The notes: generated by a model not told the origin, from the letters alone. 32,054 nt of DNA from Purshia tridentata (GCA_003254885.1 QANT01008074.1:1-32054); one strand, 5' to 3'; counted from the first letter of the stretch, positions 1 to 11,207 are shown. Numbers and translations are program-made.

Positions 1-17
1 GGGAGGGGGAGGGAGGG
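1..17 (+). other. Potential G-quadruplex motif at window edge
   Basis: The first 17 bases are four G-runs (3, 5, 3 and 3 or more) separated by single A residues, a canonical intramolecular G-quadruplex pattern with one-base loops. It sits at the cut end of the window, so its real context is unseen. Confidence 0.55.
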
Positions 18-281
18 ACTTGTAGGTGACACCAATTTTTATTAATTGTATATATTAATTTTAATGGTGATAATATTAATTTAAGGCTTATAGTTTTACT
101 TAATTCTATTATAACTAAAAAGTATTGCAAATTCATTTTATTTTTATTATTATATTTATTTAGATAATAAATACATAACTAAAATTAGAAGTCAAGCAAA
201 AACAAGTAGATATTGGCTACCGCACGTGTTATACCTATGTGAGAACTAGCTTCTTTAAATTTATGGCTATCTACTCTTAGA

Positions 282-426
282 ATAATGCTAGGGCCGACAT
301 TGTCATTGTACCACATCATGTGGCTTCCTAGCTACCCTTAATATCTTTTCCTCTCACTCTCTTTCGATCAAGTGTGGCTAGAAAGCCACATTACGTGGTA
401 CAATGATATGGTTCCATTAGCATTAT
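282..426. mobile_element. 145-bp foldback MITE
   Basis: The two ends are inverted copies of each other over about 48 bases. The left arm runs 282-330 and the right arm 379-426. Both begin with ATAATGCTA read inward, and both carry TCATTGTACCAC and ATGTGGCTT blocks. The loop between them is short and pyrimidine-rich. This is the structure of a non-autonomous foldback element; no coding capacity is present. No clear target duplication was found, so the superfamily is not assigned. Confidence 0.7.
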
Positions 427-435
427 CTGTTGTTA

Positions 436-677
436 TAGCTTTTCAAAATGTGAGATACTCCTCCATATTCTCACACGCCTTGATATGAGTGGCATCGCCC
501 GATCCAAACACAAAATTATTTTATGTCGAATGATGTGGAACATGTGTGTCGATTTAATAGCTTTTCAAAATGTGAGATACTCCTCCATATTATCACACGC
601 CTTGATATGAGTGGCATCGCCCGATCCAAACACAAAATTATTTTATGTGGAATGATGTGGAACATGTGTGTCGATTT
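436..677. repeat. 122-bp tandem duplication, two copies
   Basis: A unit beginning TAGCTTTTCAAAATGTGAGA occurs at 436-557 and again at 558-677. The copies are nearly identical; I see two clear substitutions inside the unit (TTCTCAC versus TTATCAC, and TGTCGAAT versus TGTGGAAT). The small minus-strand open frame across the repeat has no recognisable product. The high identity indicates a recent duplication. Confidence 0.85.
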
Positions 678-678
678 G

Positions 679-1116
679 CAGTGGCGGAGCCACATTTGAG
701 GCATTGGTAGCCTGGTTGTTTCGCTCTTACAATTTTGGGTCTTGCCCCATTATCCTTTCAGACAGAAAAATTAGATCATATTTTTTATGATCATTAAAAC
801 ATGAGTTTCTATGTGTGTTTTTGGCTATTTTCTATGTTGTGTTTTTTTCTATTGATTAGTTTAACTGTTTTTTTTTTTTATCTAGTGATTTCATAATTAA
901 ATACTTCTTTTATGTCTCATACACAAATAAGATGACAAATGATCGATTACACATATTTTTGTTAACTGTAGTTTGTTGACCCTCACAACAATTATCAAGA
1001 AGCTAAGATAAGCAGATACAATACCTGGAAAATTTTCCATTATATTATAGTGGGAAAGAGAAGATTTTCTATTGCTATCATTCCTCCATTATGATTAATT
1101 CATGGCTATGCCACTG
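679..1116. mobile_element. hAT-like non-autonomous element
   Basis: The left end CAGTGGCGGAGCCA (679-692) and right end TGGCTATGCCACTG (1103-1116) are inverted repeats matching at 12 of 14 positions. Ends of the CAGTGGCGGAGCCA type are familiar from plant hAT-like transposons. The 438-bp interior is AT-rich with no transposase reading frame. I could not find a clean 8-bp target duplication, which lowers confidence in the exact boundaries. Confidence 0.6.
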
Positions 1117-3242
1117 GTCATTAGTGGACCACTCCGATACTTTAAAGAAATTTGAATATTCAAAAACTATTTGATAATAAATAAATAAACTTAATTATCT
1201 ATAAATTAACACTATAAAAAGTTATAAATAAAAGAAAAATTTACATATAACAAATATATACACTCACACTTTCGTCATAGGTGATCACATAACTATCGTA
1301 TAAAGAAATATTATGAAGGTATAAGTTTATATATATACACCCATTAATTAAAAGTCTTACTTCATAAATAAATACCAAAATAAACATAAGAAAGCAATAA
1401 CTCGTTATTGGCAACGGATAAAATTTAAAAACAGTGATGATCACGTTAAAAGCTGATATCGTCCCCTATGCCCTGCTCATTGGAGCCAAATTCTATTAAG
1501 TGGGGGCCAGTATTTAAAAAGTGCGTGATATTTTGGTACCTTTTGAGTTTGTGTTGGTACGTACATATAACATATATATATATATATATGTGGTGATACT
1601 ACTCACACGTTACCATAAATCAACTTAATTGGCTTTTTCAAAATTTGTCCACAACATGTGCATGTGTATATATATGCTTTATCGTTTAATTAAAATTCCA
1701 ACTCATGAATTCTCTCACACATTTCTCAGACACTCATGAACAATCTTAAACTCCCACAACCATGAGCTGAACTAAAATTTTAAAATAGATTGAGTTGTGT
1801 TGTGGCCTAAAGTAAATTATGAATAATATTTAAAAAGAAACTATATGGACCCGGCTAGAGCCCGTATAGCCCTTACAATTAATTATTTAGTCACTACTTA
1901 CCCACAACATGTTATGAGTATTGTATTCAACTATAAATAAGACACTTTTATCAATATGTATGATATATCTACACAAAAATATTGGTGTATTCTCAGAAAA
2001 TTATGTCAAGTTCTCATGCATAAAATGTAGTATCCATTTTTGAACACAATGCAACGGACATATTTAACTATTATTTAGTTGTATTTCTCTTATTGATTTT
2101 GAAAGAGTTTTCAAATTTGACTTTTCTCCCTCTCATATTAAAAAAGTTAAAATAAATAAATAAAATGTGTTTGGAGATTTGCTCAAAATCAAGAGAAAAC
2201 TTTGTCACTCGGAGACATACCTCATTTCTCTCACAAGATTATTTTAGTTATGTAATTATTTATTATAAGCGAAAGAAAATATATCTTATTACCACAAAAT
2301 TTTCTCCAAAATAAAATACAATCCTATTACCTCCCATGTAATCCGCCCTTAATTTTTTTGAAAGGAGGGAAAGGGACTAGAATTACGAAAAGACTTCTAG
2401 TTTAATCCACACGCAAGAGAGGTTTGACGTGACAGGACTGGTTATGTCTTTCTTTTGCCTTTTTGGGACAAGTTCTGTCAAGCTTCTAGCTTACCGTGGG
2501 TAATCATTTTTGTGAGTCCCCCATTTCGGTGTAAAATAAAAACTAAAAGATGCCTAGTTCAAAATGGACGAGTTTTGATTATCCAGTTTGGGATTGAGGT
2601 ATGACAGAAAAAAACAATTATTTTTTATCACAAAATATTTTTTAGTGTTTAGTAATAAAATAAAAATTATTTATTTAAATAGTAAAAATCGGAACTCAAA
2701 GCAAAACAGCTAAAGAAGTGCTTTTCAAAACTGATGACAGGGATAACACCTCTAATTCTCAAAATTGCTCTCTCCTAATGACAACACTTATCTTTAATTA
2801 ATTTTCAATCTTTAACTCCTTAAGCACCATGTCTATTTTAATTATTATACATAGTCATAACACTTTTATATCAAAAATTTTTAAATTCACAATATTTAAA
2901 ATACATTTTATCAAACACTCAATAATTTTTTCTCATCACACAGTTAAAACAGTTTTTTTTTCACCATACAACAATCGTAAATTGTACAAAGGCCACCACC
3001 ACACTTTAATGTTTAGTAAATAAAATAAAAGTAGCTTTTTTTTTTTTTTCACAATTCAAGGCTTCTTATCCACTTGTTTTTTAAAGATGTGAATAAAAGT
3101 TGTATTAATTTTACATTAAAATTTAGTCATTATGCACAATTACAACACTTTTACATTAAAATTGATCAAACACTTTGAGATGGAGTTTACTAAAACTTTT
3201 GCAGTTATAAACTACTAAATACTACACTGTTTTATTTTAAAG
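1117..3242. other. AT-rich intergenic DNA, no gene seen
   Basis: No coding exon is recognisable. There is an (AT)9 microsatellite at 1572-1589. Copies of a TGTTTAGTAA-type motif near 2645 and 3009 hint at old MITE debris. The short open frames here have no family resemblance and no plausible splice partners. Confidence 0.6.
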
Positions 3243-3547
3243 CTAATTATACTTTACAACTGTTTCACTTCAAAATTAACTATTCTCACCGTTATACCAA
3301 ACAAAAATAGTTGAGGGTGGATTTAGGATATGATGAAGTTGTATGAATTCTTTAATTTCGAGTACTTATTATAGATACTTAACATAAATATCAACTACTA
3401 CTCAACTTTGTTTCACGAACTAATTAATTATACTTTACAGCTGTAGTATTTTAAAACTAATTATTCTCCAAAAAATACCAACAAAATCAGGATTTAACAT
3501 ATCATGAACTTGTATAAATTCTTTGATTTCGAGGACTTATTATGGAG
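3243..3547. repeat. Diverged tandem duplication upstream of CNGC4
   Basis: Two related segments, about 3243-3376 and 3424-3547, share in the same order a TAATTATACTTTAC block, an ACTATTCTC/TTATTCTC block, a GGATTTA block, and an AATTCTTTxATTTCGAG block followed by ACTTATTAT. They are clearly homologous but diverged, with small insertions and deletions. Confidence 0.6.
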
Positions 3548-4102
3548 CATATTGGAATATTGGAGCTTGGAAGCATTGGTGAACACATACATGCTGTGTT
3601 CGAGATCGAACAAACTTGAGAGTTGAGAGTGCTGTAGCTTTTGTGCTTGCAATGTCAAACTGAAAAATTGAAATCTGTATTTCGGAACCCGATAAGATAA
3701 TTATGTTGTGCCCGACTCACTTGCACATCGGTGCTGACCTGTCAACCCAATTCTGAATCTGATATAATATTCGTTGGCAAATTTAATTTTACCCATGCGT
3801 CCCCGGTCCAATCAAATACACACCAACAGGATGTGCTCAACCACACTTTAACATTTCCATTCCAGGGTGGATTTTAACTGGAGGGCAATTCAGTAAATGC
3901 ACAGGTACTTTTTCTTTTTTTTGGTCATTTCCTCCTCTCCTCTACGGCTCTACTACCTTACCTAATTAATTCATTAAATTCACTAGTTCCTTCCCACCTC
4001 TCCAATTATTGTGTCCTTTATCAAACATACATAAGCTAATTAAGAAGACCCTCTCCACCACACCCATACTCTGATACTCACACCCACCACCACCTAGCCA
4101 CC
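3548..4102 (+). promoter_or_regulatory. CNGC4 proximal upstream region
   Basis: This should contain the promoter and 5' UTR of CNGC4. The last 120 bases are rich in C and A (CCACCACCACC before the ATG), which resembles a plant 5' leader. I found no unambiguous TATA box at a usual distance, so no transcription start is assigned. Confidence 0.4.
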
Positions 4103-7100
4103 ATGCCTACCCACCCAGAAATCAATTCCCACTCTTCGCGTCGCATGCACTACATCACAGACGAAGACGACGACATTACGGACGAAGAAGAGACAAACGA
4201 CGCAGTCGAAGACTCCCCAGAATCCTCTGACGACGACGAAAGCGGAACTACTTCTCGTGGGGATGACAATAAGTGTTTGGCAGCCTTGTTCGGCGGGTCC
4301 CGTCGTAGGCGGTCTGGCTGGTCGCTCGGCCAGGTCCTCGACCCGAGAGCGAAATGGGTCCAAGAATGGAACCGGGTCTTCCTCCTGGTCTGCGCGACGG
4401 GGCTGATCATCGACCCGTTGTTCTTCTACGCGCTGTCGATCAGCGGGAGTTGCATGTGTCTGTTCGTGGACGGGTGGTTCGCGATCACGGTGACGGTGCT
4501 GCGGTGCATGACGGACGTGCTGCACGTGTGGAACATGTGGCTGCAGCTCAAGATGGCCAAGCGCAACTTCACCGCCGTGGTCGGTAGCGGCGGCGCTGCC
4601 GAAGGGCCCCATGGGCTGCGCGACACCAGCCCTCGTTCCGTCGCCCTAACCTACTTGAAAGCCAAGAAGGGCTTTCTCTTTGACCTCTTTGTCATTCTTC
4701 CTGTGCCACAGGTAACACCAATTAATTCCACATGCTAGCTTATTAATGCCCATTAACAATCATCATTATCCTTTTTAATTTCTTTTCTTATTCTTTTTTA
4801 CTTCAACTCGAAATCTTGAGGGTAGGAATAAATGTTCTCACCTGTTTAATAATTTTGCACTTGTCATTTTGTCGATATTATCAATTATCGAATCGCTTGA
4901 TAAAAGCGATAAACATCTCGAATATATATAATATTTCCTCGTATATTATCTTCACGATTATAGTCGTCATTGTGAAGATGTTTTCCCTTGTTTTAAGGTT
5001 AATTTGTCGTAGGCTAGTGGGTTTTGGGGAGGGTGACAGATGCATGGCCGATGAGTTGTATTTATGCAGACTGCAGGACACACATAAAATGCAGGGGAAA
5101 GGGTTGTAACATGTGATGTAGTGATGTCCTCATCTCTTCATTTCTAGAAAGGCAAGACAGTACTGTGTAACATCATGAGTACATTTTATTCTTTGTGTTT
5201 AACCTGTATACCTGTGTGTATGTTGTGAGTGAAATTTGGTTCTGGCCGGATCAGGTCTTTAGTCTTATACATTGTGCAATAATTAGGCCCCTATAGATTT
5301 ATTGCTATATGATATCTTATCTGATCAGATAAGATAATAATAAATCTAGTGTCTTTCTTTTTCTTTTTCTTTTTCTAATTGTTTTATTGTCATGTTTTTT
5401 TCTTTACATATATGTGTATTTAATTAATTTCATGATAATTATTTCTGAGGAACAAAGTAATAATTAACTATGATGTTGACCCAAACAAAGTAATATGTCG
5501 ATTTAATTAATATGTGTATGATAATATATATATATATGTGTATTGTTTCATGATAATATGTGTATTTAATTAATTATATGATGTTGTCCTAAGTAGTACC
5601 TAGGATATGAATCATATATATGACATTATTCTGTTGGATTTAGGTGGGCTATAGCCTAGTATATCCTATAGCAACTCTCTTCTTTTTGTTTTTTTGTTTT
5701 TTTTTTTGTAAAATGGAGGCCTCAGGCCCAAAACAAAAAGAATATAGCAACTCTTAGCTACGCCTCTAAAATTATGTACGTTCTTTCTCCAATACCACTC
5801 GAGTCTAATTAAAATTTAGGAGTGTAGAAGTAATATTTTTGAACCTATTAAAAATATTTTCTAGTTCAAATTTACACATATTTTGATGAATTAATTTTAC
5901 GAAGTTAGAGAATAAAGCTTAATTTTGCATGATTGCATCAATAGTTAGATTAATTTTGCATGATTGCATCAATATACATAGTTAGATTACTCAAATATTA
6001 AATCATTTTTCCATGTCAGAAACGATTCTATGTAGAGCCCACTTCTATCTCAGCGGCCTAATGACTAATGTGATACATGCGCATTCACAAAACATCATGT
6101 AGAGCCCACTTCTGTACGGTAGGCTCCACAATTTTTGTAATTACCTGACGCAATGTGCCTGGTTCATAGCAAAGTAGAAGCTAGCTACAGAGTTCAAAAA
6201 TTGAAACTAAAGATAGTATAAACCTTTTTTTAATTTCATAATAATCCTTCTATATATGCACTAGGAGAAAACACCTCACATAAAGTAGAATGACAATGCA
6301 CAAAAGCATTGTGAGTCATTGACTGCATGTGTGTAATATACTTCATTAAAAACTCACCAAAGCATTGTGAGTCACTAAAGTTTATATATAGATATATATG
6401 ATGGTATCTTGTAAAAGTAATACTAGGATGCATTTGTGCAGGTTGATTATATATATATATATATAGAGAAAGTCTCTGTTGTATACCTCATTCAAATAAC
6501 TTATTTGTATACTCTCACCCATATTTCACTTTCATATAATTTTTTCAAATCCAAACCGTCTATATTTTAGAACTATATTTATAGTTCATCCTTATATTCA
6601 TAGATTATTAATTATATGAATTTCAGATAATATTATGGGTGGTAATCCCTTCGCTATTGGATAGAGGATCGGTGACTGTAGTGATGACAGTATTTTTAAT
6701 GTTTTTCATCCAATATCTGCCCAAGATCTATCACTCTGTATGCCTCTTGCGTCGAATGCAAAACCTCTCTGGCTACATCTTTGGAACTGTGTGGTGGGGG
6801 ATAGCTCTCAATTTGATTGCATATTTTGTTGCAGCTCATGTAAGTATACACCTCTTCCATATTTACGTACATGAATCACTCATTTTGCATCAAAATTATA
6901 TACCTCAAAATATAAAACAATGTTTCTTTATTAAGCAGTCTTATGATGTATACTTTTGGCTAAAAAGAGTTGGAATTTCGATGTTACGTAAGTGAAAAGT
7001 ACTAAGGGGGTTAAAAGTTGTCCAAATCAACCCGACAATAAAGAGACACACATGAGATCCGAGGGGGAGTTATTTTTTTATTTTACTGTTTTGTATATAT

Positions 7101-9521
7101 CACAAGGAATGAAAACCACATGAATTCGGCCAATTTTTATCCATGTGTTGGGAAACAGTACCCATATTGCCAAAAAAAGGTCGCTAGCTTCAAGTTTTCC
7201 CAAGGATTTAGGCAGTAAATTCTGTTCATTATAGTGCTATGAAAGCCAGAAACATGTCATTTAACTAAGACTTGGGCACCCATGTAGACAAAACGCCCCT
7301 TAAAGGACTATAATATGATAATCCCCTGGGGACCCGCTATGCCAAAAGCGAGAGAAACCCCGGGCCGGGGCTGGCTTTTTGGGACTTCGGGTTCCTTTTG
7401 TATGCAATGCAAATTCACGAGAAAATAACTAAAAGAGAGAGAGTGATAGTACTGTTGATTGATTTAACCATATTTCACTCACTGTCTCTAATCTCTATCT
7501 ATATAATCCCATGTTTGCAGGCTGCAGGAGCATGTTGGTACTTGTTGGGAATCCAAAGGGCAGAGAAGTGCCTCAAAGAGCAATGCAGAGAAACACTTGG
7601 TTGTGGCCTCAGAATACTATCTTGCAAAGACCCAATTTACTATGGAACAACCACCGCTCTCAGAGACAGAGCAAGACTGGCATGGGCAGAGAACAAAAAA
7701 GCAAGGTCTACCTGCTTAGACAGTTCCGATCATTACGATTATGGAGCTTATGCATGGACTGTTCAACTTGTCACAAATGATAGCCGCTTGGAAAAGATAC
7801 TTTTTCCCATCTTTTGGGGCCTAATGACTCTCAGGCACTTTTAACTATTCCTATCCTTTTTCTTTTTGGTTTATTTTAATTTTACCAGTACTCATGGAAT
7901 TATATGTGTCTGTGTGTGTGTTGTTTATATCTGCAGCACCTTTGGGAACTTGGAAAGCTCAACAGAATGGCTAGAGGTTGTCTTCAACATCATTGTTCTA
8001 ACCAGTGGACTCCTTTTGGTCACCATGTTGATTGGAAACATTAAGGTACATTCACCACCTAAATATTTATTTATTTGAAGAATTATCTCATACACACATA
8101 TAGCATGTTATATTGACAAACTTACAGTGTTGACCATGAAATGCATTATTGTCGAGCAAAATGATGAACTAATATATAATTAAGACCTCATAAAGTCATT
8201 GAATATATATGACCTTTTTACGTGTGCAGGTGTTTTTGCATGCGACCACATCCAAGAAACAAGCAATGCAATTGAAGATGAGGAACATAGAGTGGTGGAT
8301 GAGGAAGAGGCACTTGCCTCAGGGATATAGGCAGCGGGTACGTAACTACGAGCGGCAACGATGGGCAGCCATGCGCGGCGTCGACGAATGTGAGATGATC
8401 AGGAACCTCCCTGAGGGCCTTAGGAGAGACATCAAGTATCATCTCTGCTTGGACTTAGTCAGACAGGTATATATGTCTGTTGACTCTGTTAGTATATTCA
8501 CTTAGGGCCCGCCTCCATAACTGCTTCTGTGGGCTTCACTCACTGGCCCCTAATGAATTGGGCCTTGATTTAGCCCAATTTGACCCATTCTCTCTTAAAA
8601 ATTAGGATTTCTAAATACCCTTGACAGAAAACAAAAATCGAAAAAAAAAATGCACCTATTCCGAACACCCAAGTCCAGCCAAGAGGTCAAAAAAAAAAAA
8701 AAAACCCAGTCCAGCCAATAGCCGGCTAATAACCTGATACGATAACCTCAGTCTGCCAGGGCTTTTTTTTTTTTTTAAAATAATTTTAATTTTGCAAATT
8801 TGTTATATATTTTAGAAATTTGGTGCAGGTACCATTGTTCCAACACATGGATGATCTGGTTCTTGAAAACATTTGTGACCGGGTGAAGTCTCTCATATTC
8901 CCAAAAGGAGAAACAGTGAGTTACTGAGTTCCAACACTTAAAATTCAACATTTTTCATTTTAGAAGTTACACTATATATTTATAATTAATCTAAATATAC
9001 AGATAACCAGAGAGGGAGACCCAGTTCAAAGAATGCTATTTGTAGTAAGGGGTCACCTCCAAAGCAGCCAAGTCCTCCGAGACGGTGTGAAGAGTTGCTG
9101 TATGCTAGGCCCTGGTAACTTCAGTGGGGACGAGCTCTTGTCATGGTGCCTCAGAAGACCCTTCATAGAAAGACTCCCACCATCTACCTCAACACTAATC
9201 ACTCTCGAAACCACCGAGGCCTTTAGCCTTGAAGCACAGGATGTCAAATATGTGACACAGCATTTTCGGTACACATTCGTGAACGAAAAGGTTAAGAGAA
9301 GTGCAAGGTACTACTCACCTGGTTGGAGGACTTGGGCTGCTGTGGCTATTCAGTTGGCCTGGAGGAGGTATAAGCATCGCTTGACACTCACCTCATTGTC
9401 GTTTATAAGGCCTAGAAGACCTCTTTCAAGGTGTTCTTCATTGGGAGAGGACAGGCTGAGGTTGTATACGGCTTTGCTGACTTCACCAAAGCCTAATGAT
9501 CAAGATGACATTTTTGATTGA
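4103..9521 (+). CDS. CNGC4: Cyclic nucleotide-gated channel CNGC4, 7 exons
   Basis: Plasma-membrane cation channel of plant CNGC group IVb (HLM1/DND2 type), known to act with CNGC2 in calcium signalling and cell-death control. Exons: 4103-4711, 6627-6839, 7521-7834, 7937-8045, 8230-8466, 8829-8915, 9003-9521; the joined frame is open for 695 codons, the usual family length. An acidic N-terminus (residues 20-50) precedes S1 (91-111), S2 (122-148) and S3 (from 190). The pore helix lies in exon 3, and the filter G382-N383-L384 is the CNGC4-type triplet, just across the exon 3/4 junction. After the C-linker come the cyclic nucleotide-binding domain, with a PGNFSGDELLSW cassette (560-571), and an IQ-like calmodulin site (635-650). 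Intron 3 has a GC donor; the others are GT-AG. The start has a CCACC context. Exon 1 is much more GC-rich than its flanks. Identification is very secure; the boundaries are inferred from frame and family sequence. Confidence 0.96.
4712..6626 (+). other. CNGC4 intron 1 (1.9 kb)
   Basis: Long phase-0 AT-rich intron with no internal gene. It holds a 24-bp perfect palindrome (5313-5336), a (CTTTTT)n run near 5352-5376, and several short direct repeats: GCATGATTGCATCAATA near 5929 and 5958, GTAGAGCCCACTTCT near 6032 and 6099, and AAAGCATTGTGAGTCA near 6303 and 6359. A TA microsatellite lies near 6447-6464, shortly before the acceptor. Confidence 0.7.
5313..5336. repeat. 24-bp perfect palindrome with GATA-type sites
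   Basis: The half-site TATCTTATCTGA is followed at once by its exact complement, centred on TGATCA. Each arm carries GATAA/TTATC cores. Flanking TAGATTTATT and AATAAATCTA extend the symmetry after small loops, so the wider hairpin spans about 5293-5348. Confidence 0.75.
7835..7936 (+). other. GC-AG intron 3 of CNGC4
   Basis: Family sequence requires the junction L-S-T-F-G, which is met only if exon 3 ends CTCTCAG and the intron begins GCACTT and ends CTGCAG. The donor is therefore GC rather than GT. No GT nearby keeps the frame. If the intron is retained, translation stops at 7842-7844, before the selectivity filter. Confidence 0.85.
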
Positions 9522-10721
9522 TTCATTATATATTCAGATAATTCAAAAGACAAAAGCTGTGTACTACATTGTCAAGTTTGGTGTTCTGTTATAAATGTCT
9601 CAGTTTTGTATGAATAGAACAAGGGAATTGCCCTTGACATTGATCGGTTCTTTGGTAATGAATGTAATAATAGAGTCAAATATAAATGGGTGCTTCCATA
9701 ATTTCTATTTAGACACCTCAAAGTATCTCTTCCCACTTATATTAAATTGTACTCGATCTGCTCAGACTTTCAGAGTGAATAATCCATTTACACAGTGCAA
9801 TTTGGTAAACAATGATTGAGGTAGTCTTTTAGCTGTTTAGTATAATGCCAGGTCCGCAGAATGTGTTTTCCTTCTGTTAGTTTAGCATGGTGTAAGTTAA
9901 AGCCTATAAAAGGCTCATTGTATTATTTTTCTGAATAATGAGAATTTCAGTTTCCCCAAACACTCTGATTCTCTCTAGAAACTATAAGAACCAATTCATC
10001 TATATATGTGAGTACGTGGAGTGTTGTTCAACATTAGAAAATTAGTTTCTATACACGTGTTTACGAGGTCAGTGAATCTTTTCATTTATTGTCAATTGGT
10101 TTTGAGTTAGATATTTAAATTTATTTATAATATTATAGCAAGTTCACTCACATTTATTAAGTCAAATAACTATATGTGTTGTACGTCACCCAATATAATA
10201 TGTGTTGTTTATGTGTTTTACTTAAGTCATCCCATCATGAGGTTGAATCAATACGATCAAAATTGACCCACTGCCTTATCTCCTTTTTCATCTCAAAATA
10301 TACAATTAATGCTTTTAGTTGTCTGTCTGCCTTCACTAATTTAATAGTGGCTTCTTCTTTTTCGGGTATTGTGGCGAGCCTAAGCTCAGAAACAAAGACA
10401 GCTACACAAGGATAGCCCTGGCAGTGGCTACATGAGTAGCATCATCAGCCAGAAGGCTTAACAAAAGAGGTGGGGGAGGATCAAGGACATGAAAGCCCAA
10501 ACTTAAAGTGCCTTTAGCTAAGAAGAAACTCCCAAATGAGTAGCTGTAACATATATTATGCATTCCATACAATCCTTTGAAGCAAGGAAAATATAAACAC
10601 GATTATGGGTGGATCTAAAATTCAACCCCGGAAACTTTTCTTCATTCTTCTAGTCTACACTACCAAAGTCAGGAATTCAGGATACAGGAAAATTAAGCAT
10701 GATTTAATGCAAGAAAGAACT
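9522..10721. other. 3' UTRs and spacer between convergent genes
   Basis: The left part is the CNGC4 3' UTR, with AATAAT-type poly(A)-like signals near 9668 and 9934. The right part up to 10721 includes the 3' UTR of the dynein light chain gene on the other strand. I see no independent gene. A patch around 10400-10480 has locally balanced composition but is interrupted by stops. Confidence 0.55.
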
Positions 10722-11207
10722 TCATGCTTTTACTGCCTCTAAGGTTGCACACTGGTTTACTTCAACTTCTGGACCTGCAGATCCCTTGAAGAGCAAAATT
10801 GCAAGGCTGCCAATGCAAAAATAGATGAAGCAGCCATGGCAATGGGTCACAAAGGAACCAAAATCTGTTCCTACAATGCACTGCCATCCAGGTCCATAGG
10901 TCCTGTCAAATTCCTGCAAAACAAATTCACATCCAAATCAGTAGCTTGAAAAAATATATTTATTTTCCATTAAATTAATCAAATTCATGTCTTAAATTGT
11001 TAGTAATTGGGCATGCACATAAATTCATAATTAATTGTGCAACTTAATATTAGTGCCTTAGCTAATTACCTTTTTAATGAAGCGGCCAATCTCAGTGGCC
11101 TCAGTGACATCAAAGAAATCGAGGGCTTTGGATGCAAGGTCAAGTGCAACCTGCTGCATGGTTTGAAGCATGTCAGTCTCAACGATGACTGCCTTACCTT
11201 CTAGCAT
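10722..11207 (-). CDS. LC8-type dynein light chain, 2 exons
   Basis: Exon 1 is 11207 down to 11070 (46 codons), exon 2 is 10913 down to 10722 (63 codons plus stop), joined in phase 0 to give 109 residues. Exon 2 carries the LC8 core: EFDRTYGPGWQCIVGTDFGS, then FVTHCHGCFIYFCIG and AILLFKG. LC8 proteins form small dimeric hubs that bind short linear peptides; flowering plants lack dynein heavy chains, so partners are expected in nuclear pores or other assemblies. An extra tail of about 19 residues follows the FKG end of animal LC8. Donor GTAATT and acceptor TTGCAG are normal. The gene converges on CNGC4. Family assignment is secure; its specific partner is unknown. Confidence 0.93.

Noticed and set aside
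3599..3614. GTTCGAGATCGAAC resembling a tRNA T-loop
   Set aside because: No acceptor stem, D-arm or anticodon arm fits around it; it is just a short inverted repeat.
4094..4626. Antisense and out-of-frame open frames over CNGC4 exon 1
   Set aside because: They are shadows of a GC-rich coding exon whose true frame is clear from the channel sequence.
10400..10480. Coding-like patch (minus strand, ...LLADDATHVATARAILV)
   Set aside because: It is short, ends in a stop with no splice partner, and matches no family I recognise.
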